Shown piece after piece: positions 50,668 to 58,612 of a stretch of DNA of 64,000 nucleotides. Positions within the stretch are counted from its first letter, which is position 1. Every line of letters begins with the position of its first letter. The position numbers and the translations under genes were made by a program. The notes below the pieces were generated by a model, which had not been told where the DNA came from, did no database searches, and worked only from the letters and a program-made list of their open reading frames with translations. Origin of the DNA: Ensifer sp. MPMI2T (GTDB lineage Bacteria; Pseudomonadota; Alphaproteobacteria; Rhizobiales; Rhizobiaceae); NCBI RefSeq assembly GCF_004827385.1, contig NZ_SRXN01000007.1, forward strand, positions 158,122 through 222,121. Direction: 5' to 3'.

Positions 50668-52054
50668 TATCCCGCCTCCTGTATCCGGGTTGCTGATCCG
50701 CGAACTTGCCGTATATCTGTCTGCCCCCCCCGGCGGGGATGTTGTCGTTGTCGCCGAACAGCGGGCCTGCGCTGGCGGATTGCTTGATTGCGCGTGCCTT
50801 GCGCGCGACAGGCCCAGCGTTTGCTAGATTGAGACGGGCCGCGATGTCGGCCTGATATTCCTCCTCGCGCTCGATCAGGATGGCGCTGAAGCCTTCGCGC
50901 CAAGCCGCCTCGCCTGTGCTGCCGCTACCGGCGAAGGGGTCAAGAACAACGCCGCCCTTTGGCGTGATGAGGCGGCAGAGCCACTGCATCAGGTCGACAG
51001 GCTTTACTGTCGGGTGTTTGCTGCCGATGCGGTCCTGCTTGTCTGCTTTGGCGGAGTAGAAGAAGCGGGCGGCGGAGCCGCCGTTGTCGTCTATACCGCG
51101 TAGCGTGTTCGTGCCTTCCTTGATATTGCCGCCAATGTCAGCGAGGCCGCCATGCCGACCGCTATGCTGGTTCCCGCGCATTCCAGACTTCGCGGGCGCG
51201 GCCTCAGGAAAACACGCCACAACCTCGTCGCTGCCATCGTGGACGATGTTGGCTGGCCAGCGGCCAACAGCCACGGTGGGCTTGGCATCCTCGCGCCATC
51301 CCCCACCCATGGCCACGCGTTCGTTCGTTGATCCTGGCGCGTTCATCCGCACCTCGTCACCAACACGGCACCCATCCACATTGATCGCACCCGTTCCATG
51401 CTCGAGCACGTTCTCGGCGACAGTGCCATCAAGCGGCTTGCGTGCCAGCGCGATCGGCTCCCACGCGGGTTTTAGGGCTGTTCCCCAGCCATCCCACGCC
51501 CGCGGCGCGGGCGTGGCTGGTTCGCCCTTATCCGTTCGCTCGTATTCCGTACCCTTTGCGGCTTGGCCGACGGTCTCCTGCTTGACCGCACCAGCACGGC
51601 CGCGCCAAATGCCAGCCGCCTTATCAATCGCCTTGCTGACATCATGCGATTTCGGGAAGCCCGAGCCATAAACCCACGCCAACTGGTCGCGGATCTCAAA
51701 GCCAGCGTCCTCAATGGCGACGGTCATGCGGTGATACGTGCGCGTGCCGCTAAACGCGACGACATGCCCTCCAGGTTTCAAGACGCGCAAGCATTCGGCC
51801 CAGAACACCTCACTGAACGCGACCTCGCCAGTGTCCCAAGTTCGCCCCATGAAACCGGCTGCGCCGCGCCCATATACGTCTTTAGCCGGGGCTGAACCCG
51901 GCTTGCCGAAACGCTTGGTGATCGACACGAGCGCATAGGGTGGGTCGGTCACGATCGCGTCGATGCTGTTGTCTGGTAATAGTTTCAGGACGTCGCGATT
52001 GTCTCCGCCGTAAAGCGTGACTTTGCCGTCCAAGAACGTTCTTGGCTCGCTCAT
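50657..52054 (-). CDS. DNA (adenine/cytosine-N4) methyltransferase, beta class
   Basis: 465 residues. TDPPYAL (motif IV, residues 36-42) precedes the C-terminal SAM motif DPFAGSGSTGEAA, the order of beta-class enzymes. It methylates N6-A or N4-C. No restriction partner is adjacent, so probably an orphan enzyme that protects phage DNA. The tail has DNDNIPAGGG encoded by a run of eight G (50724-50731). A hairpin leader precedes it. Confidence 0.88.
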   Translation of the reverse strand: MSEPRTFLDGKVTLYGGDNRDVLKLLPDNSIDAIVTDPPYALVSITKRFGKPGSAPAKDVYGRGAAGFMGRTWDTGEVAFSEVFWAECLRVLKPGGHVVAFSGTRTYHRMTVAIEDAGFEIRDQLAWVYGSGFPKSHDVSKAIDKAAGIWRGRAGAVKQETVGQAAKGTEYERTDKGEPATPAPRAWDGWGTALKPAWEPIALARKPLDGTVAENVLEHGTGAINVDGCRVGDEVRMNAPGSTNERVAMGGGWREDAKPTVAVGRWPANIVHDGSDEVVACFPEAAPAKSGMRGNQHSGRHGGLADIGGNIKEGTNTLRGIDDNGGSAARFFYSAKADKQDRIGSKHPTVKPVDLMQWLCRLITPKGGVVLDPFAGSGSTGEAAWREGFSAILIEREEEYQADIAARLNLANAGPVARKARAIKQSASAGPLFGDNDNIPAGGGRQIYGKFADQQPGYRRRDNGR

Positions 52055-52084
52055 ACTGTCTCCTCTGCGTGGTGTGGCATCACA

Positions 52085-52101
52085 GCGCGTTGGTGGCGCG
52101 C
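52085..52101 (-). promoter_or_regulatory. mRNA leader hairpin with CCACCAA loop (methyltransferase)
   Basis: GCGCG-CCACCAA-CGCGC on the minus strand, then CACACCACG and AGAGGAGACAG before the ATG at 52054. Confidence 0.6.
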
Positions 52102-52138
52102 GGCGGGGTGGGTGGTAATAACGCTACCCGACTGCGCG

Positions 52139-52429
52139 CTAGGGCGCGGCAGTGGGGCGGTTAGCGCGAAGAAGGTTGGTAGCGGCAAGTCGGAGACCAG
52201 CCGCGCTGGCTTTGTGGTGGGTGGCAGCAGCCCGCGCCTTCTCGCGTACATCCTCACCAATACGCGGCTCGTCGCGGCTTATTGCATCGCAATCGGCCGC
52301 GTTCTTGTCGTGCCACTGTGCTGCGAGGTAGTAGGCGTCGGCTAGTTGGCGCTTGTCCGAAGTTTCGTTATAATTTTCGGACAGCGCTTCGTACCTATCC
52401 TGCATTCGTGCTTCCATGTATTCCATCAC
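52139..52429 (-). CDS. Helical phage hypothetical protein
   Basis: 96 residues, Ala/Asp-rich helices: MMEYMEARMQDRYEALSENY, later AAATHHKASAAGLRLAATN. Coupled to the upstream gene by four bases. Unknown. Confidence 0.6.
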   Translation of the reverse strand: MMEYMEARMQDRYEALSENYNETSDKRQLADAYYLAAQWHDKNAADCDAISRDEPRIGEDVREKARAAATHHKASAAGLRLAATNLLRANRPTAAP

Positions 52430-52695
52430 AGGAACTCCCGAAGGTCGACGAACTCCAACTTGCTATTGTGGATTGCGCCATCGCCGTCTGTGTACGTGAT
52501 GGCATCAAGAACATCGCGCCGACCGCGTTCGTATTCTGTTGCGGCTACACGCTTCGCCGTCTCCTGCATAATCCACCACGAAATATGGTTCTGAAGACGT
52601 ATGTCCTGACAGACGTAGCCTCGCTCCCATTCCCGCATGGCCCTGCTGGCGGCAAGTTCGATTTCGGCGAAGTCGTCTTCGGTTAGGTCAGCCAT
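52426..52695 (-). CDS. Phage hypothetical protein
   Basis: 89 residues. MADLTEDDFAEIELAASRAM..., a helical acidic N-terminus, then HISWWIMQETAKRVAATEYE. Overlaps both neighbours. Function unknown. Confidence 0.6.
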   Translation of the reverse strand: MADLTEDDFAEIELAASRAMREWERGYVCQDIRLQNHISWWIMQETAKRVAATEYERGRRDVLDAITYTDGDGAIHNSKLEFVDLREFL

Positions 52696-52973
52696 TATGC
52701 CGCCTCCTTCTTGGCCTCTGCGGCAAGCATCTTCGCAATCGGATTGGCCGCTGGCGTCAGCCCGCCGTACGGATCCAGATACGAGCCGTTCTCCTGCACG
52801 CCGCCGCCGAACTCGACGTCGTAAGCTTCGGATTCAGACCAACCGCAGCAAGGGCAGCCCCAAGGGCCAAAGATAACGCCGACGCCTACGTCGACGCTAT
52901 CGCGGTAAAGCTCGCCCTCATCACAGCGCGGGCAGACGCCTTCTTCCGTCATGGTTTCGTGCGCTTTGGTCAT
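52695..52973 (-). CDS. Zinc-ribbon phage protein
   Basis: 92 residues. CPRCDEGELYRD and CPCCGWSESEAYD give a four-Cys zinc ribbon; the tail is acidic then Ala/Lys-rich. A restriction-alleviation-like or Lar-like zinc ribbon is possible, but not shown. Confidence 0.65.
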   Translation of the reverse strand: MTKAHETMTEEGVCPRCDEGELYRDSVDVGVGVIFGPWGCPCCGWSESEAYDVEFGGGVQENGSYLDPYGGLTPAANPIAKMLAAEAKKEAA

Positions 52974-53368
52974 GATGCCGCAGCCAATCGATAGTTCATT
53001 TCAGGAATTTGCCACAGCGGCTCGACCTTAATGACGTCGACGCCGGCATCCCAGTCGCCCTCATAGCACTGATACGCCCAAGCCTTGAACGTTACGAGAT
53101 AGACGCCGACAGACAGGCCACTATCCCACCCGCTATTGAAGCCGTTGTCTTCCGCCGAGACTTCGGGGAGAACATCGGTTTCTCGATCTTTGTCGTTACG
53201 CGCGATAATCCAGCCCGTACCGCCCTCGTCGATGGCAACGATGCATTGGTTTACCGGCAGTTGATAGCCGTTCATGATACACCCGCCGACCTGTTGCTCG
53301 GCAACGGGCGGGCGCGGGTCAGCTACAAGCGAGTGCATCTGCATGAGCGGGTGCAGTTCTCCCATCAC
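52970..53368 (-). CDS. Phage hypothetical protein
   Basis: 132 residues. Hydrophobic and acidic segments alternate (VDVIKVEPLWQIPEMNYRL at the end). Two possible starts (53368, 53365). Unknown. Confidence 0.58.
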   Translation of the reverse strand: MMGELHPLMQMHSLVADPRPPVAEQQVGGCIMNGYQLPVNQCIVAIDEGGTGWIIARNDKDRETDVLPEVSAEDNGFNSGWDSGLSVGVYLVTFKAWAYQCYEGDWDAGVDVIKVEPLWQIPEMNYRLAAAS

Positions 53369-53559
53369 GCCTCCTCCTGCATAAGGTCGACCATTCTGCG
53401 AGCGAACGCAGCCACCTCGCGAATGAGGTCGTCCTTCTCGGCGGTGACGTACGCAAGCCCCATAGCGCGCTGGCGTTCGTCTGCGTGGGTCGTGTACTTG
53501 GTCGCGATGAAGCTCGCGGCCATGTGGTGGATATCGTCGTCAATCATCTTCGCCATCAC
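53365..53559 (-). CDS. Phage hypothetical protein
   Basis: 64 residues, helical (MMAKMIDDDIHHMAASFIAT ... REVAAFARRMVDLMQEEA). Coupled to both neighbours by four bases. Unknown. Confidence 0.55.
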   Translation of the reverse strand: MMAKMIDDDIHHMAASFIATKYTTHADERQRAMGLAYVTAEKDDLIREVAAFARRMVDLMQEEA

Positions 53560-54290
53560 GCCGCCACCTTGCTCTCGACCACAGCAAACCCCGGAACCTT
53601 TCGCACCCCACGCCGCACAGCCTCATCGGCAAGCGACTGGATCAACTCGCGGAAAGCATCAGGACGCTCGCCATAGAACCAATCGAGCGCGGCAGCCTCG
53701 TCGACCAGCTCTGCTTTCCAGACTGTACGCAGCCCCGTTCCTGTCGTGGCAGCCTTGTTCGCCCTGCCAGCCTGACGCTCCAACTTCTTCGCATCGGCCA
53801 GCAACTCTTCAGCAGCTTCCCGCTCGGCGAGGTTGCCAGAGGACGCGCGTATTGCTTCTTGCGCGGCTACCCTGGCGGCCTCTGCTGCTGCCGCCACCCT
53901 AGCCGCCTCTGCGGCCTTTTCCTGCGCAATGCGGGTGCGCCATGGGGTGAGCAACGATTGGCACGCCTCTTTGCCGAGAACGACTTTCCCCTTGCCGGCC
54001 TTCGTGTTGCCGATCAACGGGTGGAACTTCGTCTGTATGGCGGCAATCTGTTCGTCGATCGGCTTCTTTTCTTCGACACGCAACTCCTCGGCGCGCTTGC
54101 CGCATTCGTGGATGCGGTCATGCAGTTCGGTGATTGCCTCAGCCATTTCGGGGGAGCAAATCGGCTCGCCGTCGCAGAAATTCTTCGCCTCCTCATAGAG
54201 GTCTTCTATCTCCTGCTTGATTAGATCGAAGGGCGACGGCGGAGGGGCGTTGTGACCGCGAACTGCGAGAGGGTTGAAGTTTTCCATCAC
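53556..54290 (-). CDS. Coiled-coil phage protein
   Basis: 244 residues. A long Ala/Glu/Arg-rich coiled coil (about 110-175, ARVAAAAEAARVAAQEAI) is between a Cys-containing N-terminal part and a C-terminal VRKVPGFAVVESKVAA. Proteins of this kind occur in replication/recombination regions of rhizobial phages. Function unknown. Confidence 0.62.
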   Translation of the reverse strand: MMENFNPLAVRGHNAPPPSPFDLIKQEIEDLYEEAKNFCDGEPICSPEMAEAITELHDRIHECGKRAEELRVEEKKPIDEQIAAIQTKFHPLIGNTKAGKGKVVLGKEACQSLLTPWRTRIAQEKAAEAARVAAAAEAARVAAQEAIRASSGNLAEREAAEELLADAKKLERQAGRANKAATTGTGLRTVWKAELVDEAAALDWFYGERPDAFRELIQSLADEAVRRGVRKVPGFAVVESKVAA

Positions 54291-54880
54291 GCGACCCTCG
54301 CAAATTCGCCGTGCATGTCATTGGCGGCAAGACGGGCAGCAACCGCATCGTCGAAATTCTTGTATAGGCCTAATTGTATTTCCTTGCCGCTGACGTTTAT
54401 GCGGACACGCCACGACTTGCCCTGCTTGTGCCAATCAACACCTTTGTGCCCACTGGTGTTGTTGCGCTGAATCGCTCGGTTGCTGCCGTTTTGCCACCGC
54501 TCAGCCTCGCGAAGATTGCTTTTCCTGTTGTTGGATTTATCCAGATCTTTGTGGTCGATTTCATCCGGGACGTCACATAGATTGATGCCGTGTATGATAG
54601 CCCAAATGATTCTGTGGGCATAAAGAATGACGCCATTCAGGCTAAGAATAATATATCCACGCTCTTCGGCCGTCCCTGCCTGTCTCCCTGGGAATTTATT
54701 ATTCCAACGAGAGAACGCTTGGTTGTTTTTGAAATGGTGCCGAGGCCGGGTCCGCCAAACTAGCGAGCCGGTGCTTTCGTTATATTCAAAGCACTCATTG
54801 AGATATTGCGCTGTCGCGAATTCTCTCTTGCTTGACGCGCCATCCCGAATGTCACGCCGTCTTCTTCTCTCGTCCATCAT
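54287..54880 (-). CDS. HNH homing endonuclease with AP2 DNA-binding domain
   Basis: 197 residues from the ATG at 54880. HNH_3-like core: VLYAHRIIWAI (written here from LYAHRIIWA), PDEIDHKDLDKSNNRKSNLRE, then an AP2 domain GHKGVDWHKQGKSWRVRI with LGLYKNFDDAVAARLAA. Such free-standing endonucleases spread between phages. Own promoter at 54918-54946. Confidence 0.85.
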   Translation of the reverse strand: MMDERRRRRDIRDGASSKREFATAQYLNECFEYNESTGSLVWRTRPRHHFKNNQAFSRWNNKFPGRQAGTAEERGYIILSLNGVILYAHRIIWAIIHGINLCDVPDEIDHKDLDKSNNRKSNLREAERWQNGSNRAIQRNNTSGHKGVDWHKQGKSWRVRINVSGKEIQLGLYKNFDDAVAARLAANDMHGEFARVA

Positions 54881-54917
54881 CGTCTCCTCTTTGTGGTGCG
54901 TCAGCATTGGTAGCGCC

Positions 54918-54946
54918 AACGTAGTTCAGCTTTACAAATTTGTCAA
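54918..54946 (-). promoter_or_regulatory. Promoter/operator TTGACAAATTTGTA
   Basis: -35 TTGACA (54941-54946), spacer 17, -10 TACGTT (54918-54923), in front of the HNH-AP2 gene. Confidence 0.8.
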
Positions 54947-55048
54947 CCGGCAACCGCCGTTCTTCTCCGCTTGCCGATCGTCCTTCGCCATCTTCTGCTG
55001 CGCTCTCCTGTCGTCATTTGCTGCACCTCCGATTCGGTTGATGGCCTA
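54932..55048 (-). other. Short transcript between two promoter copies, tiny frames only
   Basis: Two short frames are possible. The first runs from ATG 55017 (24 residues, MTTGERSRRWRRTIGKRRR) with GGAGG upstream. The second, open from the region RIGGAANDDRRAQQKMAKDD, ends at 54932 but has no ATG at its head. The latter looks more protein-like and carries an AANDD variant. Coding is not settled. Confidence 0.3.
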
Positions 55049-55077
55049 GAGGTACTTTGGCTCTACAAATTTGTCAA
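55049..55077 (-). promoter_or_regulatory. Promoter/operator TTGACAAATTTGTA
   Basis: -35 TTGACA (55072-55077), spacer 17, -10 TACCTC (55049-55054). It follows the stop of the HNH gene at 55103. Confidence 0.7.
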
Positions 55078-55102
55078 TTACGCCAAACGATTTAGGACGA
55101 GG

Positions 55103-55960
55103 CTATGAAGCCTCATCCTTCTCATCGCGCTTGATGTTGTCGTTGGCAGGCACCCTGAGCGCAAGGCTCGGCTGAAATGGCTTGAGCAGTTTGGCGTTCT
55201 TCGACAGGTTGTCTGGACCCCACAACGGCTGCAAGTTGGACAAAGCCCACGCCTTCTTGAAATCTATGTCGTCTGGCGTGTCGTAATTGTGTGCAGCCAA
55301 TGGCACTATGTGGTCTATGTGCCATTCTCCGTAATTATCCCATGACATCCCGTCTTTGAATTTCTTCTCCAGATGGGTTGTTAGATCTTCGAGGCTGTAC
55401 CCAAGTATATCGAACGTTTTCCGACCATACTTCGACCCCTTTACAATACCCCTTCTGGCACCGGACGAAACGGCGTGCTCAAGTTTCCCCTTCGCCGTCG
55501 ACCTTTTCTTTTCGAATGATTTCGTATAGCTTTCCTTGTATTTTTCTGGGTTTTGTTCCCTCCATCTTCTAGTTCTTTCAATGTGAGGTTCCGGATTAGC
55601 GGCTCTATCAGCCCGTCTTTTTTCATTGCGAGCTTCTTTGTTTTCCTGGTACCACCTATCCCACTCGGCTTTAGTCTTCTCTGGGAACTCGTCACGTCTT
55701 TTCTTGTTGTATTGCTTGATCTGCTCACGATTTTCATCTCTCCATGCGCGCCCCTTTTCTAGGACTTTCTCAAGGTTTTCATCTCGATACCTTCTGGCTT
55801 TTAATCGAGAACATTCTGCGCAGGCACCGCCTTTGGTGTATCTGATATCAATGTGACCGTGCCTGCACGGCTCACCAGTGAAGTAGTGCTTTTCTCCGCG
55901 TTCGATTGCCTCAGCCCTTGTCTTTGCAAGGCCAATCCATTGGTCTGTATCCCTCGTCAT
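55103..55960 (-). CDS. HNH endonuclease with long charged linker
   Basis: 285 residues. N-terminal zinc-like part (PCRHGHIDIRYTKGGACAEC), a long charged coiled linker (about 55-160) and a C-terminal HNH: WHIDHIVPLAAHNYDTPDD and LSNLQPLWGPDNLSK. The tail has VPANDNIKRD. Overlaps the HTH gene by 50 bases. Probably a homing or defence endonuclease. Confidence 0.8.
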   Translation of the reverse strand: MTRDTDQWIGLAKTRAEAIERGEKHYFTGEPCRHGHIDIRYTKGGACAECSRLKARRYRDENLEKVLEKGRAWRDENREQIKQYNKKRRDEFPEKTKAEWDRWYQENKEARNEKRRADRAANPEPHIERTRRWREQNPEKYKESYTKSFEKKRSTAKGKLEHAVSSGARRGIVKGSKYGRKTFDILGYSLEDLTTHLEKKFKDGMSWDNYGEWHIDHIVPLAAHNYDTPDDIDFKKAWALSNLQPLWGPDNLSKNAKLLKPFQPSLALRVPANDNIKRDEKDEAS

Positions 55961-56123
55961 ACGCCCTCATCAAAAGTGCCACATGTCGCGGCACTGGTTT
56001 CGGGTTAGTCGGACGCTCTATCTCGGAAACCTGCGTCGCACGCGGGTAGAGAAGAACCGTGGCTAATTGCGCCTGTGTCAGTCCAAGGCGCTGCCGGATG
56101 GCTCGAAATTCGTTGTTGTCCAT
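55911..56123 (-). CDS. Cro/C1-type HTH transcriptional regulator
   Basis: 70 residues from the ATG at 56123 (MDNNEFRAIRQRLGLTQAQL). One XRE-type HTH: LTQAQLATVLLYPRATQVSEIE. The only classical phage regulator visible. Its promoter region has a perfect nine-base inverted repeat (56144-56178), a likely autoregulatory operator. Confidence 0.85.
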   Translation of the reverse strand: MDNNEFRAIRQRLGLTQAQLATVLLYPRATQVSEIERPTNPKPVPRHVALLMRAYDEGYRPMDWPCKDKG

Positions 56124-56143
56124 CTCATCCTCTATATAGTGAT

Positions 56144-56178
56144 TTTTCGCTACACATCCAATGGTTATATAGCGAAAA
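56144..56178. promoter_or_regulatory. Inverted-repeat operator upstream of the HTH gene
   Basis: TTTTCGCTA (56144-56152) and TAGCGAAAA (56170-56178) are perfect inverse copies, 17 bases apart, with AT-rich TATATA parts between and beside them. Fits a dimeric HTH target and the promoter of 55911-56123. Confidence 0.65.
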
Positions 56179-56182
56179 TTCA

Positions 56183-57940
56183 TCAGAATGGAACGGAATC
56201 TTCAATCTCCCACTCCCAGTCTTTGCGGTTGTCATTCGCTGGGGGATCGTAGTTGTCGTTTTCGGGCTGGTGCGCACCGACGGTGTGCGCGACAACATCC
56301 CAATAACGGCCGTTTGGACGCACATGAATCTCCGCTGTCGGGGCCAGTTCGCCCTGCCTTTGGAGCCAATCCATTGCACTAGATGGAAACGGACGCTGGC
56401 CGCCGTGGGCAATCCAATAACGGTCGGCCTTAGTCCTTGCGAAGCCCTTATGTTGCGGGCAGACCCACTCGTTGATCGCCGTATAACCGCACATATAAAC
56501 AACCTTCACGCTCGGCGGCTTGTCGCCCTTGCCTTCGTGGAAGCGAAACGTGCGGCCGGTCACATTGCGCGACTCCGGCTCGGCGGTCGTCATGATCGGC
56601 GCGTCCGCTGCATGCCGGCTGATCTTCGGCGAATCGTCAATGTCGAACTCGAATCCGCAGCAAGTGCAGAGGCGAACGGATGCGTGCAGTTTTTCACCAC
56701 ATCCCGGCTTGCCGTGCTTATCGAAGCCGTCCTGCGGGCAAATTTTCACTGGCGCTTCGCCTTCACCGCTGCCAGGCTCCTTCGGCTGCACCATATCGAC
56801 CGGGCCATGCTCGTCGACCAGACCGGCAAAGTCGAGCACAAGGCACGACGGCTTTGGTCCAGCCGCGATCGCCGCGCGCCGCTCATCCGCGGTGGTCAAC
56901 GGCATGCCAGGCGCATAAAGCACGCGCGTGCCACGACCAGCCATCTGCAGATACAAGCTTGCCGACAGCGTTGGGCGCAAGAAAGCCAGCAAATCCACGC
57001 CCTTGTGATTGAATCCTGTAGTGAGAACTGAATTGTTGGTCAGCGCGCGGATGCGATAATTCTTGAAGTCCTCGATGATGCGCCGGCGTTCGTCCTTCGG
57101 TGTCTCGCCGGTGATCATCTCGCAGCTTATGCCGCGCGAGCGGATTTCATCGCGAACGTGCTCGGCGTGCTCGACGCCAGAGCAGAAGCACAGCCACGAT
57201 CGCCGATCAGCGCCCTTAGACACAATCTCGTCGACGGCACTGCGCGTTACCTCCAGCTTGTCGACGGCCGCCTGTAGTGCGGATTGCTTGAAGTCTCCGC
57301 CAAGCTTACCGACGCCCTTGGTGCTCAGCTCGATCGCGGTGTGCTTCGACGACAGCGGCGTGAGGAAGCCATCGCGAACGCCGTCGGCAATTCCGTAGGT
57401 GTAGACGACGCGATCGAACATGCGATCATCACCCTCGTCGAGGCGGCCGCTATCCAGGCGAAACGGCGTTGCCGTCAGTCCCACCGTCTTCAGATCCTGA
57501 TTGACCGTCCGCAGAGCGTCGAAGAACTTGCCGTACATCGTGTTGCTCTTGACCGGGATCAGGTGGCACTCGTCGACAAGCACCACGTCGACATGGCCAA
57601 TCTGCTCGATCTTGTTCCAGACGGTCTGGATGCCGCAGAACAGGATCTGCGCATGGGCGTCACGCCGATTGAGGCCGGCCGAATAGATGCCAGCCGGCGC
57701 GAATGGCCATATGCCGACGAGCTCAAGGAAGTTTTGTTCGATAAGCTCCGCCACATGCGTCACCACCATGATGCGCATGTCGGGCCAGCCTTCGACCAGC
57801 TCCTTAATCACGGTTGCCATGACCATGCTCTTGCCAGTTCCGGTGGCAAGGTCGATAAGTGGATTGCCTGGTTCCTCGCGCCAGTAGTCGAACAGCGCGG
57901 AAACGGCATCAGTTTGGTAGGGTCGGAGTTGGAGTGTCAC
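56183..57940 (-). CDS. SF2 DEAD/DEAH-type helicase
   Basis: 585 residues starting at GTG 57940. LATGTGKSMVM (motif I, 31-41), LVDECHLIP (DECH, 123-126), LTATPFR and LQMAGRGTRV (motif VI). A C-terminal zinc ribbon has CPQDGF, CGEK, CTCCGFEF. The tail has two ANDN-like sites (ENDNY and ANDNR). Replicative or recombination helicase related to SSL2. Confidence 0.9.
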   Translation of the reverse strand: MTLQLRPYQTDAVSALFDYWREEPGNPLIDLATGTGKSMVMATVIKELVEGWPDMRIMVVTHVAELIEQNFLELVGIWPFAPAGIYSAGLNRRDAHAQILFCGIQTVWNKIEQIGHVDVVLVDECHLIPVKSNTMYGKFFDALRTVNQDLKTVGLTATPFRLDSGRLDEGDDRMFDRVVYTYGIADGVRDGFLTPLSSKHTAIELSTKGVGKLGGDFKQSALQAAVDKLEVTRSAVDEIVSKGADRRSWLCFCSGVEHAEHVRDEIRSRGISCEMITGETPKDERRRIIEDFKNYRIRALTNNSVLTTGFNHKGVDLLAFLRPTLSASLYLQMAGRGTRVLYAPGMPLTTADERRAAIAAGPKPSCLVLDFAGLVDEHGPVDMVQPKEPGSGEGEAPVKICPQDGFDKHGKPGCGEKLHASVRLCTCCGFEFDIDDSPKISRHAADAPIMTTAEPESRNVTGRTFRFHEGKGDKPPSVKVVYMCGYTAINEWVCPQHKGFARTKADRYWIAHGGQRPFPSSAMDWLQRQGELAPTAEIHVRPNGRYWDVVAHTVGAHQPENDNYDPPANDNRKDWEWEIEDSVPF

Positions 57941-58098
57941 GCCACCACCCTCAACCGCTTGCGCTCACGCTCTTCGTCGACGGCATGCGCCTGCGCCAGC
58001 CGAATCGCGTCCGCACGCACAACAATCCAACCAGCCGCGCGCAGGGCCTGCAGCTGCTCGACAGTGATGATGTCTTTGGGTAACAACGGCGCGCTCAT
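57937..58098 (-). CDS. 53-residue phage protein coupled to the helicase
   Basis: MSAPLLPKDIITVEQLQALR, then a basic helix. Starts in ATGA overlap with the sigma-like gene and ends overlapping the helicase GTG start. Small HTH-like layout (VEQLQALRAAGWIVVRADAI). Unknown. Confidence 0.65.
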   Translation of the reverse strand: MSAPLLPKDIITVEQLQALRAAGWIVVRADAIRLAQAHAVDEERERKRLRVVA

Positions 58099-58586
58099 GC
58101 TGCCAACTCCAGCAGCCTGGCGCGCTCGCCTTCCTCTAACTGGCGCACGCGCTCACGACCGACGCCGATCGTCTCGCCGATCTCCTGCAGCGTTTCGCCC
58201 ATGGCGCGACGCAGTAGCACCTCGCCCTTGCGGCCAGTCATGTTGCTCAGCACTTTGGAAAGCTCGGCGTAGCCCTCCTGCGTGGCGCGCGACCCAAGCA
58301 GATAGTCAACATCTTCCAGAGACTTGTCGGTCATTGGCAGTTGTCGCTTGTCACGCGCGTTCGTGTGCTTCCCGCGCATCGTCCAGTAAAGCCAGTTCCA
58401 GAAGCCACCGCCCTCGCGATAGTTCTGCCAGCGCTCAAGCGCTTCGATGATGGTGTCTGTCACGAGGTCTTCGGCGGCCTCGCCTCTTAGACCAAGCTTG
58501 TTGGCCAAATTCCGGAGTCCTGGCACGTAGGCCATGACGCGGGCGTCAAACTCTGCGGGCCGCTCGCGCGGTGTGTTGTCGTTCAT
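58095..58586 (-). CDS. Sigma-70-like transcription factor
   Basis: 163 residues from the ATG at 58586. Residues 14-76 resemble region 2 (ARVMAYVPGLRNLANKLG, EDLVTDTIIEALERW). Residues 120-160 resemble region 4: GETLQEIGETIGVGRERVRQL, very near the group 1 sigma region 4.2 (RERxRQxE), which reads TTGACA-type -35 boxes. Regions 1 and 3 are missing, so ECF-like in size. Phage-specific transcription is likely; the repeated TTGACA promoters are candidate targets. A hairpin leader precedes it. Confidence 0.8.
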   Translation of the reverse strand: MNDNTPRERPAEFDARVMAYVPGLRNLANKLGLRGEAAEDLVTDTIIEALERWQNYREGGGFWNWLYWTMRGKHTNARDKRQLPMTDKSLEDVDYLLGSRATQEGYAELSKVLSNMTGRKGEVLLRRAMGETLQEIGETIGVGRERVRQLEEGERARLLELAA

Positions 58587-58612
58587 GGTGGTCTCCTCGT
58601 TGTGGTGTTCGG

